21,995 bases of DNA from SAR202 cluster bacterium Io17-Chloro-G6 (GTDB taxonomy: Bacteria; Chloroflexota; Dehalococcoidia; UBA3495), in NCBI GenBank assembly GCA_002816585.1, contig MUCT01000004.1, positions 1 through 21,995 on the forward strand. Reading direction: 5' to 3'. The position numbers were made by a program, and so were the translations under genes. How positions within the stretch are numbered: position 1 is the first letter of the stretch; each line of letters opens with the position of its first letter. Under the pieces are notes generated by a model. That model ran no database searches. It was not told where the DNA came from and worked only from the letters and a program-made list of their open reading frames with translations. Shown here one piece after another: positions 1 to 7,656 of the stretch.

Positions 1-79
1 CGCCGGCCTTTCCTCCATGAATCATCCTCCTCACCCCTAAGATGACTTCTATACTACTATTGCCACCTCGCCTCCAATC

Positions 80-95
80 AGATGCGATTGCCCTG
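80..95 (+). repeat. 16-bp element, partner of 21901-21916
   Basis: AGATGCGATTGCCCTG, identical to the minus strand at 21901-21916. It lies immediately before the point where the tandem-repeat similarity begins. See the separate finding on chance expectation. Confidence 0.45.
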
Positions 96-97
96 CC

Positions 98-865
98 ACG
101 CCCAGCGGGGTGGTGGCCATCACGATAGCGCCGTCAAACGGTACGGCTACCCTAAACGCGGATGGGACCGTGAAGTACACTCACGACGGTTCCGAGACCA
201 CGAGCGATAGCTTCAAATATACGATAGAGGACTCGGGTGGCGTCGCGTCGGGCGAAGCTGCCGTGTCCATCACGATCACTCCAGTGAATGACCCGCCGGT
301 GGCAAATGATGACACCGGGTCGGTGGCCGAAGGCGGATCGGTAGACGTGGATGTCCGGTCCAACGACACCGATGTCGAAGACACGACGCCCAGCGGGGTG
401 GTGGCCATCACGCTAGCGCCGTCCAACGGGACGGCCACCCTGAATCCGGATGGGACCGTGAATTACACTCACGACGGTTCCGAGACCATGAGCGATAGCT
501 TCAAATATACGGTAGAGGACTCGGGTGGCGTCGCGTCGGGCGAAGCTGTCGTGTCCATCACGATCGCTCCGGTCAACGACCCGCCGGTGGCGAATGATGA
601 CACCGGGTCGGTGGCCGAAGGCGGATCGGTAGACGTAGATGTCCGATCTAACGACACCGATGTGGAAGACACCACGCCCAGCGGGGTGGTGTTCATCACA
701 ATAGCGCCGTCAAACGGGACGGCTACCCTAAACGCGGATGGGACCGTGAAGTACACCCACGACGGTTCCGGGACCACGAGCGATAGCTTCAAATATACGG
801 TAGAGGACTCGGGTGGCGCCCCGTCGGGCGAAGCTGTCGTGTCCATCACCATCACTCCGGCCGCG
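98..865 (+). repeat. Near-identical 288-bp tandem repeats (about 2.7 units)
   Basis: Units start at about 98, 386 and 674, with a constant 288-bp period. They differ by only scattered substitutions, many of them silent, and the last unit stops after the ITITP segment. This near-identity at DNA level points to recent duplication or gene conversion. Such arrays are prone to copy-number change and to assembly collapse. Confidence 0.9.
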
Positions 866-1216
866 CCGGCCGGCGCCGTCCACGTACATGACCTGGATGC
901 GCTCACCATCAAGGAAAGTAAAGGTGCCTGGAGGGCCATAGTTACCATTGAGTTGATGCAATCGGACGAGTTAACACCCGTTAACGGAGCCACGGTCTTT
1001 GGGACATTTACGCAAAATGGAACCGACATCCCAGTGTCCTGCGTAACCGATTCTGGGACGTGCTTCGTCGATTCAGGCGCATTCCCAAAGAAATCGGGGA
1101 AGGACACCTCTTTCACGGTAACCAGCGTCAGTCATGATACGCTGAATTACGAATCCGGCTTCAACCACGACCCCGACTTGGACAGCAACGGCACGACCAT
1201 TATGTTGAGCAAATAA
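110..1216 (+). CDS. Secreted tandem Ig/cadherin-like repeat protein, 5'-truncated
   Basis: The protein contains about 2.7 copies of a 96-residue unit (288 bp; equivalent GTG-GTG codons at 110, 398 and 686). Each unit carries PPVANDDTGSVAEGG, NDTDVED and DGTVxYTHDGS motifs typical of bacterial Ig-like/cadherin-like repeats (Big_9, 'tandem-95' proteins) of adhesins and S-layer-like surface proteins. The acidic NDTDVED stretch could bind calcium. After the last unit comes a different C-terminal beta domain of about 115 residues (VHVHDLD, PVNGATVFG, CVTDSGTC, NHDPDLDSNGT), a module I recall at the C-termini of other secreted proteins. The frame is open only from position 41, after a TAA at 38-40. 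There is no signal peptide and no convincing RBS, and repeat similarity begins abruptly near 98. The GTG at 110 is only the first available start; the true N-terminus is missing through rearrangement or misassembly. The family call is confident, the start is not. Confidence 0.75.
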   Translation: MVAITIAPSNGTATLNADGTVKYTHDGSETTSDSFKYTIEDSGGVASGEAAVSITITPVNDPPVANDDTGSVAEGGSVDVDVRSNDTDVEDTTPSGVVAITLAPSNGTATLNPDGTVNYTHDGSETMSDSFKYTVEDSGGVASGEAVVSITIAPVNDPPVANDDTGSVAEGGSVDVDVRSNDTDVEDTTPSGVVFITIAPSNGTATLNADGTVKYTHDGSGTTSDSFKYTVEDSGGAPSGEAVVSITITPAAPAGAVHVHDLDALTIKESKGAWRAIVTIELMQSDELTPVNGATVFGTFTQNGTDIPVSCVTDSGTCFVDSGAFPKKSGKDTSFTVTSVSHDTLNYESGFNHDPDLDSNGTTIMLSK

Positions 1217-1237
1217 CTGCTCGGCGGTAACAGGTCA

Positions 1238-1267
1238 AAAAAGGGCCGGCATCAGTCGGCCCTTTTT
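1238..1267 (+). terminator. Rho-independent terminator, probably bidirectional
   Basis: A perfect 11-bp inverted repeat: AAAAAGGGCCG (1238-1248), an 8-nt loop, and CGGCCCTTTTT (1257-1267). It lies 21 bp after the stop codon of the repeat protein. The A-tract on the left arm would make it work on the other strand as well. Confidence 0.9.
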
Positions 1268-1495
1268 GCTACCCTCCCTTACATTCCGTTTCTGGCACGT
1301 TCGTACACCCCGGAGAGATTCGCGCCTGCTTTTCGGTTCTTGATATTAACCGGATGGGGCTAATTGCCGCCACATTCATTTAAGCTACACGGACAATGGG
1401 GCCGACCACGGACTTCTCTTCGGTGTTAACATCCATCTGCAGCCCGCTTGTAAACCGCTGGTTGTAAAAGCTAGACGAGAAAAGAAGAGGAAGCC

Positions 1496-1933
1496 ATGAG
1501 CGAATACATACCTAGCCCCAGGGAATGGGTGGCAGATCAAGTGGAGTTATATGAAGGGAGCGGAGGCACCGAAGGATTAACCTTGAGGGACACGGGTCTG
1601 CCGGTCATCATCGTGACTAACCGGGGACGGAAAACGGGTGCGATCCGTAAGACTCCGTTGATGCGGGCGGTGGACGGAAAGAACTACATACTCGTGGCAT
1701 CTCAGGGTGGGGCGCCAAAACATCCGGTTTGGTATCACAATTTAAAGGCCGAGCCAAATGTTGAAATTCGCGACGAGGCAGATCTCTATTCGATGCGGGT
1801 TCGAGAGGTAGTGGACTCAGCCGAGAGGAAGCGACTTTGGGATATCGCCGTCGAAGCATACCCTCCTTATCAGGAATACCAGGACAAAACCGATCGCGTG
1901 ATACCGGTCTTCATCGCGGAAGCAATCGGCTAA
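1496..1933 (+). CDS. Deazaflavin (F420)-dependent nitroreductase family protein (Ddn-like)
   Basis: This 145-residue protein matches the length and pattern of the Ddn/F420H2-dependent reductase family (PF04075), split beta-barrel enzymes that bind coenzyme F420 and reduce quinones, nitro compounds or similar acceptors. Visible marks are LPVIIVTNRGRKTGAIRKTPL (about residues 35-55, the family's GRKSG-R-TPL signature), SQGGAPKHPVWYHNL (about 70-84, cofactor-binding region) and the NVEIRD strand. The ATG at 1496 follows AGAGGAAG at a normal distance, which supports the start. A flavin nitroreductase follows 72 bp downstream on the same strand, possibly co-transcribed. The substrate cannot be told. 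Some members use FMN or heme instead of F420, so the cofactor is inferred. Confidence 0.88.
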   Translation: MSEYIPSPREWVADQVELYEGSGGTEGLTLRDTGLPVIIVTNRGRKTGAIRKTPLMRAVDGKNYILVASQGGAPKHPVWYHNLKAEPNVEIRDEADLYSMRVREVVDSAERKRLWDIAVEAYPPYQEYQDKTDRVIPVFIAEAIG

Positions 1934-2005
1934 GCGGCTCCCAACCGTCGCCGGGTAGCGGCTTCGCGGCTATTCGACGGTGACACGATTCTTCGGAGTG
2001 GAAAA

Positions 2006-2527
2006 ATGGACGTTTACCAATGTATCCGGTCCCGGCGAACGGTGCGGGATTACAAGCCCGACCCGATTCCCAAAGAACTCGTTCGCAAGATTCTTCAAGC
2101 AGGGCGGTGGGCGCCTAGTTCCAGCAACACGCAGAAATGGTATTTCATCGTGATTCAAGACCGTGACACCCTGGCCTCCCTGGGCAAGATTGCCACCCAA
2201 GGTCCGTTCATTGGACAAGCCCCACTGGCCATTGCAGTCGTCATGGACGACGCACCCAGGCCCCAACTGGACGCGGGACGGGCGTTGCAACAGATGGAGC
2301 TAATGGCCTGGTCTGAAGGCGTTGGGATGTGCTTCGTGGGCGTGCGTGAGTCGGACCAACAAAAGGCCGTAAAAGAACTCCTCAACATCCCGGAAGATAT
2401 GGAGCTAATCACCCTGTTGCCCTTCGGCTACCGGGCTGAAGGTCCCAAGGGCCAAGGAACCCCTAGGAAGCCAATGCAAGAGATAGCTCACTGGGAGCGT
2501 TTCGGAGAAACGGCGCAGCCAGGATAA
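2006..2527 (+). CDS. Nitroreductase family protein (FMN-dependent)
   Basis: This 173-residue protein is a nitroreductase-fold oxidoreductase, normally a homodimer with FMN at the interface, that uses NAD(P)H to reduce nitro groups, enones or similar electrophiles. The FMN-phosphate motif RSRRTVRDYKPDPIP (residues 8-22) and the flavin-contacting PSSSNTQKW segment (about 37-45) are clear, followed by the LITLLPFGY strand and the usual C-terminal region ending in a KP...W tail. The start is supported by GGAG at 1995-1998, 7 nt before the ATG. It follows the Ddn-like gene and may share its message. It converges on the hydroxylase gene with only 12 bp between the stops. The substrate is unknown. 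Confidence 0.9.
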   Translation: MDVYQCIRSRRTVRDYKPDPIPKELVRKILQAGRWAPSSSNTQKWYFIVIQDRDTLASLGKIATQGPFIGQAPLAIAVVMDDAPRPQLDAGRALQQMELMAWSEGVGMCFVGVRESDQQKAVKELLNIPEDMELITLLPFGYRAEGPKGQGTPRKPMQEIAHWERFGETAQPG

Positions 2528-2539
2528 GCCGGAAGTCGG

Positions 2540-4870
2540 CTAGGCGCCGTTACTCGAGTTTTCCCACAAATTCTCCAATATGGCGCCCGGCGTCATGGGC
2601 AAACTGTTGGTCCGAGTCCCGACCGCATGAGCAATGGCGTTGGCCACCGCCCCCATCGGCGGGACCAATGGCACTTCCCCCACGCCGCGTACCCCGAACG
2701 GATGGCCATTGTTCGCCACCTCCACGATGACCGTGTCAATCATGGGCAGATCGAGGCTCGTGGGCATCCGGTAGTCAAGGAAGCTGGAGTTCAGCATCAA
2801 CCCCTGACCGTCCATGAAATACTCTTCGTTGAGGGCCCAACCGATCCCCTGGACCGCGCCTCCCTGTATCTGGCCCTCGACGTAGCTGGGATGGATGGCT
2901 TTGCCGGCGTCCTGTAGCGCGGTGTAGCGGAGTATCTCTACTTTACCTGTCTCGGGGTCAACTTCTACATCAACGATGTGCAGGCCAAAGGCATTGCCCA
3001 CGCCGCCCGGGTTTGCGGTTCCCCGGCCCACTATCGGGCCGCCGGTGCCATTGAGCCGCCGGGCGATCTGCTTCAGCGTCATCTTGAGTTCCGAATCTTC
3101 TTTGTGGCGAAGCTCACCGTTCGCGTATTCAACGACTTCAGAGCTGACATCCCAGATTCGGGCGGCACGGTCGATCAATTGTTGCCGCACATCCTCGGCG
3201 GCCTGATAAACCGCGGTGCCCATCTTGAATGTAACACCGCTCCCGCCGGCGCCCGAACTGTAGCCGATGGAGTCAGTGTCGGCGATGGAGGGTTTGATAT
3301 CCGTGGCCGGGATGCCCAGAACCTCCGCCACATGTATCGCCATAGCAGCCCGGCTGCCACCGATGTCAGGAGAGCCTTCCACCAGGCTGATGGTGCCGTC
3401 CGGACTAACGCTGGCTGTCGCGCTGGCGGGACCGGTGCCATTGAACCAGGCGCCGGCTGCAATGCCCCGGCCTCGGTTGGGGCCTTCTAGTGGTGTGGAC
3501 AGGTGGGAGTGCTGCTGAGCGGCTTGAAGCACCTCGACCATACCTATGCGCCGGTATGTGGGACCGGCAGCTTGTCTGGTCCCTTCCGCCGCAGCATTTA
3601 TCAGCCGGAACTCGACGGGGTCCATGCCGATCTTCTCGCAAATCTCGTCTATTAATGACTCAGCGGCAAAGGCAGCGGGCGGCGAGCCTGGTGCCCGGTA
3701 GGCGGCGGCCTTCTGGGTGTTGATGACAATATCCAGGCCTTCGATGTAAGCGTTGGGAATGTCGTATGGGCCGAACATTGTGCGGCAACCAGATGGCACG
3801 GGAGAGCCGGGAAACGCTCCGGCCTCGTAGACCAAGCGGGCTTCTGCAGCGGTGATCTTTCCGGCGTTCGTGACTCCCATTTTGACATTGATCTGGGTAC
3901 CCGAAGTGGGACCGGTCCCATGAAAGACCTCAGTGCGGCTCATTGTAATTTTGACCGCCTGTCCGGCCTTGCCAGCGAGGGCTGCTGCCACTGGCTCCAG
4001 ATAACACCCGCCCTGACCCTTTCCGCCGAATCCCCCGCCGATCTCCATGGGTATGACTTTGACCTTGGATACAGGCAGACCCAGAATGGTCGACGTGTGG
4101 TCGCGCAGCGCGAAGTGACCTTGGCTGCTGGCCCAGATCGTAACCGTACCGTCGGCATTCCACTGCGCGGTTGCCGAATGCGGTTCAATGTAACCCTGAT
4201 GGACCGGTTTTGTGTGATACTCCCTCTCAAGGACTAAATCCGCATCCTTGAACCCTTGTTCCACGTCTCCCATTCGGAACTCAAATCGATTGGCGATATT
4301 ACTCTGCTTGCTGTCTTCCACGTCTCCCCAGCCTCCGGACCGCATTTCCGGACTGCTCATGGTAAGGAGCCGCTCGTGGAGAACCGGAGCATCGTGTTTC
4401 ATGGCGTCGGTAGCGTTCAATACCGGAGAGAGAACCTCGTAATCGACGTCAATGAGGGCCAGCGCCTCTTCTGCCACGTGGAGGCTGGTGGCTGCGACCG
4501 CCGCGACTGCGTGCCCCTGGTACAACGCCTTTTCCCGGGCCAAAATATTTCGACTGTAGAAACCGTAATTTACTGCGGCTCCCTCTTCTTGGTCGGCCAC
4601 CTCAGCAGAGACTTCTGGCAGGTCGGCGGCGGTGACGACAGCTCTCACTCCGGGCAGCGCCAACGCCCTGCTGGGGTCGATACTTCGGATACGAGCATGG
4701 GCGTGCTGGCTCCGCAAAATCTTGCCGTGCAGCATACCCGGCAGGTGGATATCGGCGGCGTAACGGGCACGGCCCATTACTTTGTCGGGTCCGTCATGCC
4801 GAACCGGGCGAGTTCCGACCACCGCAAAATCCTCGGTTGATAAGACTATGTTGGGCTCGTAGTCGGGCAT
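2540..4870 (-). CDS. Xanthine dehydrogenase/CO dehydrogenase-family molybdopterin-binding subunit (copy 1)
   Basis: This 776-residue large subunit belongs to the molybdenum hydroxylases (XdhA/CoxL-like), which hydroxylate N-heterocycles, aldehydes or related carbons with water as oxygen donor. An N-terminal a/b hammerhead domain (about residues 25-145) is followed by two MoCo-binding domains. Active-site landmarks are visible: SSQG (Q250), GGGFGGKGQGG from 278, YRAPG at 391-395, and the catalytic glutamate in RGVGE (E732). YRAPG is not the AYRCSFR loop of form I CO dehydrogenase, so a CO role is unlikely. The start is firm, with GAGGAGAG just upstream of the ATG. No FAD subunit, [2Fe-2S] subunit or maturation gene lies nearby, so partners must be encoded elsewhere. 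A paralog of similar length lies at 12013-14316. The substrate is unknown. Confidence 0.93.
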   Translation of the reverse strand: MPDYEPNIVLSTEDFAVVGTRPVRHDGPDKVMGRARYAADIHLPGMLHGKILRSQHAHARIRSIDPSRALALPGVRAVVTAADLPEVSAEVADQEEGAAVNYGFYSRNILAREKALYQGHAVAAVAATSLHVAEEALALIDVDYEVLSPVLNATDAMKHDAPVLHERLLTMSSPEMRSGGWGDVEDSKQSNIANRFEFRMGDVEQGFKDADLVLEREYHTKPVHQGYIEPHSATAQWNADGTVTIWASSQGHFALRDHTSTILGLPVSKVKVIPMEIGGGFGGKGQGGCYLEPVAAALAGKAGQAVKITMSRTEVFHGTGPTSGTQINVKMGVTNAGKITAAEARLVYEAGAFPGSPVPSGCRTMFGPYDIPNAYIEGLDIVINTQKAAAYRAPGSPPAAFAAESLIDEICEKIGMDPVEFRLINAAAEGTRQAAGPTYRRIGMVEVLQAAQQHSHLSTPLEGPNRGRGIAAGAWFNGTGPASATASVSPDGTISLVEGSPDIGGSRAAMAIHVAEVLGIPATDIKPSIADTDSIGYSSGAGGSGVTFKMGTAVYQAAEDVRQQLIDRAARIWDVSSEVVEYANGELRHKEDSELKMTLKQIARRLNGTGGPIVGRGTANPGGVGNAFGLHIVDVEVDPETGKVEILRYTALQDAGKAIHPSYVEGQIQGGAVQGIGWALNEEYFMDGQGLMLNSSFLDYRMPTSLDLPMIDTVIVEVANNGHPFGVRGVGEVPLVPPMGAVANAIAHAVGTRTNSLPMTPGAILENLWENSSNGA

Positions 4871-5075
4871 TATTCTCTCCTCGTGCCAGGTCAGTTTCTA
4901 CGGTTATTTGACGGCGCCTCCGGTGTCTTGGGCGAGGACAGAGACGCATGGTTGCGTTTCCAATACGGTCCCATTATTCATTTTCCTCAGGGCCGCAGTC
5001 AATCATCCCTACAGAAACCCGGTTGGGCATGGCGCGATTGCGATAGCCGACACACCAGGTTTTTGATTACGGGGA

Positions 5076-5103
5076 TTGTGATCGCTCCCCAATATCGTAT
5101 AAT
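5076..5103 (+). promoter_or_regulatory. sigma70-type promoter of the CMD-family gene
   Basis: TTGTGA (5076-5081), a 16-bp spacer, and a perfect TATAAT (5098-5103). The predicted transcript starts near 5110, giving a leader of about 33 nt that contains the GGAGG at 5134-5138. Confidence 0.7.
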
Positions 5104-5142
5104 CGCGGCGACCCCGATTCATGTGCAATTGCTGGAGGAAAA

Positions 5143-5700
5143 ATGGCTCGAGTACCTGACTTATCCAGAAACAACATTCCCGAAAACCAAAGGGCTGCCT
5201 TTGACGAGATGGTCCAACAAAGAGGGGGAGTACCCAACACCGGCCCCGGCTCTGTGATGCTAAACGCCCCGGAGGTCGCACAACGTGCCTTAGCGCTGGC
5301 ATCATTCCTTCGGACAGACACTTCGTTATCGCCCCGGATCCGGGAACTCGGCATGCTGGTTGCCGCCCGCGAGAATGACTGCCAGTTCATCTGGCACGCC
5401 CACGCTCCGGTGGGCCGCCAAGCAGGCTTGAAGGACGAGGTCGTTGACGCCCTCCGCGATAAGCAGGAGATCCCGGGTCTGGCGCCCGACGAGGCGGCGT
5501 TGATCGATTACGGCCGCGAGTTCTTCCGCACCCGGCGGGTCAGCCAATCCACCTTCGATACGGCATTGAACCAGTTTGGTGTTCTGGGACTGACCGAGCT
5601 TACAAATCTGATGGGCTGCTATTCCATGCTGGCCTTCAACGTCAACGCCTTTGGAGTTGAGCTGCCGGCGGACAGCCCGGAGAAACCTCTGCCGATCTAG
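5143..5700 (+). CDS. Carboxymuconolactone decarboxylase (CMD) family protein
   Basis: This 185-residue all-helical protein resembles the CMD/AhpD superfamily. The core helix LSPRIRELGMLVAARENDCQFIWHAHAPVGRQAGL (about residues 66-100) is the signature region, followed by a second helical half (DEAALIDYGREFF, LTELTNLMGCYSMLAFNVNAFG). AhpD-type thiol peroxidases need a CxxC motif. Here only the first cysteine is present (CQFI), so a thiol-peroxidase role is unlikely; a lyase, hydrolase or isomerase role as in gamma-CMD-like proteins fits better. GGAGG at 5134-5138 places the ATG firmly, and its own promoter lies just upstream. It diverges from hydroxylase copy 1 across a 272-bp intergenic region, which fits a shared catabolic context, but the reaction cannot be named. 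Confidence 0.88.
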   Translation: MARVPDLSRNNIPENQRAAFDEMVQQRGGVPNTGPGSVMLNAPEVAQRALALASFLRTDTSLSPRIRELGMLVAARENDCQFIWHAHAPVGRQAGLKDEVVDALRDKQEIPGLAPDEAALIDYGREFFRTRRVSQSTFDTALNQFGVLGLTELTNLMGCYSMLAFNVNAFGVELPADSPEKPLPI

Positions 5701-5979
5701 AATTGCGGTCCAATCACTGAGATCGGCCCCATGCGCCAAGACAGAGGACACCATTCGTCGCTATTTCCGTGAGAGGAGCGGGCGTTGATGGCCGCTCTTT
5801 GCTTAGCCAATCCGTTTTGGAGCGAAAAGACTGCTCCCTTAGTTTTTGTTGTCGGCATTCCCAACCGGTAGCGTCTACCCCATCGCGACATTGTGGTCGA
5901 TCGATGATCTGGCAGCAGAATCTTAACCGAAACGGTTGTCCGCGATTTCAACGCCATCTCGCACTGGAATCATTCGGCG

Positions 5980-6013
5980 GTGAAAGTAGAGGCTAAGTGA
6001 AAGTAGCGGCTAA
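5980..6013. repeat. 17-bp tandem direct repeat (2 copies)
   Basis: GTGAAAGTAGAGGCTAA (5980-5996) is followed immediately by GTGAAAGTAGCGGCTAA (5997-6013), with one mismatch. It lies in a gene-free stretch about 90 bp upstream of the orphan terminator. It could be an operator pair for a dimeric regulator or a recent slippage duplication. Confidence 0.8.
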
Positions 6014-6104
6014 AAGAAATCGTGGAAGATGGCTGGATTATTTTGAAAAAGGTAGTACAATGATTTTGCAGATTGAGTGTTTTGGTAAGCCTCACCTGCG
6101 ATCA

Positions 6105-6138
6105 GCCCTGGCGGTTGCAGCCGCCAGGGCATTTTTTT
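6105..6138 (+). terminator. Strong rho-independent terminator without an obvious gene
   Basis: A perfect 10-bp GC-rich stem GCCCTGGCGG (6105-6114) / CCGCCAGGGC (6121-6130) has a 6-nt loop (TTGCAG) and is followed by A and seven T residues. The nearest + strand gene upstream ends about 400 bp earlier at 5700, so the terminator either ends a long 3' UTR or a small RNA. Confidence 0.9.
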
Positions 6139-6259
6139 GCCTTCGAGCGCAGTTCTCGGGACTGAGCCAAGGACCGAAATTCCTATCCGCTCTCGATAAA
6201 CACCCCTGGCGTCAGCAGCGGTTTTTGCTCCTAGGCGCCGATCTATTCGAATCTCGTCG

Positions 6260-6286
6260 GGAACTTTCTCCACCCCCTTCCCGTCT
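6260..6286 (+). promoter_or_regulatory. Candidate ECF-sigma promoter upstream of the stand-alone DUF4349 gene
   Basis: GGAACTT at 6260-6266 resembles the common ECF -35 element (GGAAC). CGTCT at 6282-6286, 17 nt after GGAAC, matches the common ECF -10 core (CGTC). The start site would lie near 6292, about 65 nt before the ATG. The motif is short and could be chance. Its interest is that an ECF sigma gene with a DUF4349 partner lies at 11163-11717. Confidence 0.4.
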
Positions 6287-6357
6287 GGACTAATAACAGG
6301 GGATTAACACAGACAGTCAGGGAGCGCCTCAAGCTCCAGGACGCTAAGGAGACTCCG

Positions 6358-7656
6358 ATGAGTTACTCAGAAACTTCAGCCAACTCACCACGCCGAACTT
6401 GGTTGAGATTGGGACAAAGGATGTCCTTAAACAAGGCTTTTTCGCTGGGAATCGCCACGCTGCTGATTGTGTCAGCCGCAGTGGTTCTGACTTGGATGTT
6501 GGCGTCTGGCCCGTGGTCGGGCAGCGGCGATTCGTTGGCGACGTCTGAAGCAACAGGTTCTGAAGGAGGATTTGACGGTGAGTTATTCCCGCCTGGGCTA
6601 ACCGCTCCTGAGGGCTTCGGGGCCGACAGCGCTCTGGGTCTGACGTTCACCGACGAGGACTTGAAAAGCGGACAGGAATTCGGACAGTCTGAGGAGCCGG
6701 CCAACGCCGTTGCCGCTTCCGCCGCTCCCATAATGGCGATTTCTTCTGATCAACGCCAGATCATTTCACAGGGATCCATGTCAATTGAGGTTCCCGATGT
6801 TTCAATCGCGGCCGCCCGAGTCCGGGCCATAGCCGAGGGCGTCGGTGGGTTTGTTGAACAACTTTCCAGCAACGGGATAAGGGAACTCCAGCAATCCACC
6901 ATGACGGTGCGAGTTCCTCAGGCCGAATTCTTCTCGGTGTTCGAGCAGATCAAAGCTCTGGGCGAAGTGCAGAACGAGAACGCCGGCACCGAGGACGTAA
7001 CCGAACGGTTCATCGACCTTGAAGCACGGCTGAAGAGCGTCCAACGCGAGGAACTGAGTTTGCTCTCGCTCTTGGACCGGGCTCAGCAGATCAGCGAGAT
7101 TCTGATCATCGAACGGGAGCTGACCCGGATCCGTTCCGAACTGGAGCGGCTGCAAGGCCAACTGAATTTCCTGGAGCGACGGGTGGATATGTCTGCCATC
7201 ACGGTCTTCCTAGCCCCGCCGCAAAAGGATGATGGACAATCGCCTTCCGGTTCTTTCACCATCGAGTCGTCAGACGTCGGTGGCAGCGTCGACACCATAA
7301 AAGCAGTGGTCGGTCAGGTTGATGGCGAGGTCGACCGGGTGTTCACTGCCACGCAGGACGGACGACAGCGGGCGTTGATGACGGTCCGAGTCTTTGACAA
7401 GGACTTCGGTCTTCTGGTTGCCGCCGTGGAAGACCAGGGTGGTCTGGTGTTCAAAGAGGTCCGGGAAGGCAAAGCCGGGGACGCCGATTCCGAGGAACCC
7501 AGCGCCCGCCTGGACATCACATTCCAGGAGAAGGAATCCTCAACCCTGGGCCGCAATCTGGCAATCTTCGCTCCCTTGGGCAGCCTGGGGCTGATCGCAG
7601 TGCTGGGCGTTCTGTTCTACGGGGCTTACCGGATGGGGGCCCGCCGCGAAGACTAA
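6358..7656 (+). CDS. DUF4349 domain membrane protein (stand-alone paralog)
   Basis: This 432-residue envelope protein has a short N-terminus, a first membrane helix (about 28-49), an acidic low-complexity linker (50-130), a DUF4349 core (about 132-288), and a C-terminal helix (about 400-422) followed by basic YGAYRMGARRED. The DUF4349 core is an alpha/beta module (GGFVEQLSS, TMTVRVPQAEFF, ENAGTEDVTERFIDLEARL) leading into a coiled coil (about 215-278). A second, weaker copy of the alpha/beta module follows (about 305-372: VGQVDGEVDRVF, ALMTVRVFDKDF, DQGGLVFKEVRE). Both helices suggest the bulk lies outside the cytoplasm. AAGGAG about 8 nt before the ATG supports the start. It lacks the cytoplasmic anti-sigma-like N-terminus of its paralog at 9632-11170. 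The molecular function of DUF4349 is unknown to me. Confidence 0.88.
   Translation: MSYSETSANSPRRTWLRLGQRMSLNKAFSLGIATLLIVSAAVVLTWMLASGPWSGSGDSLATSEATGSEGGFDGELFPPGLTAPEGFGADSALGLTFTDEDLKSGQEFGQSEEPANAVAASAAPIMAISSDQRQIISQGSMSIEVPDVSIAAARVRAIAEGVGGFVEQLSSNGIRELQQSTMTVRVPQAEFFSVFEQIKALGEVQNENAGTEDVTERFIDLEARLKSVQREELSLLSLLDRAQQISEILIIERELTRIRSELERLQGQLNFLERRVDMSAITVFLAPPQKDDGQSPSGSFTIESSDVGGSVDTIKAVVGQVDGEVDRVFTATQDGRQRALMTVRVFDKDFGLLVAAVEDQGGLVFKEVREGKAGDADSEEPSARLDITFQEKESSTLGRNLAIFAPLGSLGLIAVLGVLFYGAYRMGARRED

Larger units (their letters stand above)
5701..6357. other. 657-bp gene-poor intergenic region
   Basis: I see no convincing protein gene: the open frames lack an RBS, family resemblance or plausible composition. 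The stretch does hold two weak stem-loops near 5776-5797 and 5819-5837 (the latter followed by CTTAG and a T-run, possibly the end of the CMD transcript), a 17-bp tandem duplication at 5980-6013, a TACAAT box at 6056-6061, a strong terminator at 6105-6138, and an ECF-type promoter candidate at 6260-6286. A short non-coding transcript ending at the terminator is possible. Confidence 0.6.

Noticed and set aside
41..97. DDFYTTIATSP translation before the first repeat, resembling a cadherin-like repeat opening
   Set aside because: Only a few residues fit and the frame is closed by a stop just upstream; it may be a decayed remnant but cannot be supported.
469..1116. Long minus-strand open frame (215 codons) opposite the tandem-repeat gene
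   Set aside because: It is a mirror of the repeat gene caused by its codon pattern; it has no RBS and no family resemblance, and the + frame clearly encodes Ig-like repeats.
2527..2541. AGCCG-GAAGT-CGGCT hairpin between the convergent nitroreductase and hydroxylase stops
   Set aside because: A 5-bp stem without a T-run is too weak to call a terminator.
4256..4840. 194-codon + strand frame within hydroxylase copy 1
   Set aside because: It lies wholly inside a well-supported minus-strand gene with complete active-site motifs; composition looks random.
2540..4870. Hydroxylase copies as aerobic CO dehydrogenase (CoxL)
   Set aside because: The active-site loop is YRAPG, not the AYRCSFR of form I CoxL, and coxM/coxS are absent.
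4883..5257. 124-codon + strand frame across the divergent intergenic region
   Set aside because: It overlaps the CMD start in another frame, has no RBS, and covers the TTGTGA/TATAAT promoter.
5788..5871. Tiny 27-codon frame preceded by a purine-rich stretch
   Set aside because: The RBS-like sequence is part of a stem-loop and the peptide has no distinctive feature; too weak to call.
5997..6293. 98-codon frame starting at the second copy of the 17-bp repeat
   Set aside because: It reads straight through the strong terminator at 6105-6138 and has no RBS or recognisable domain.
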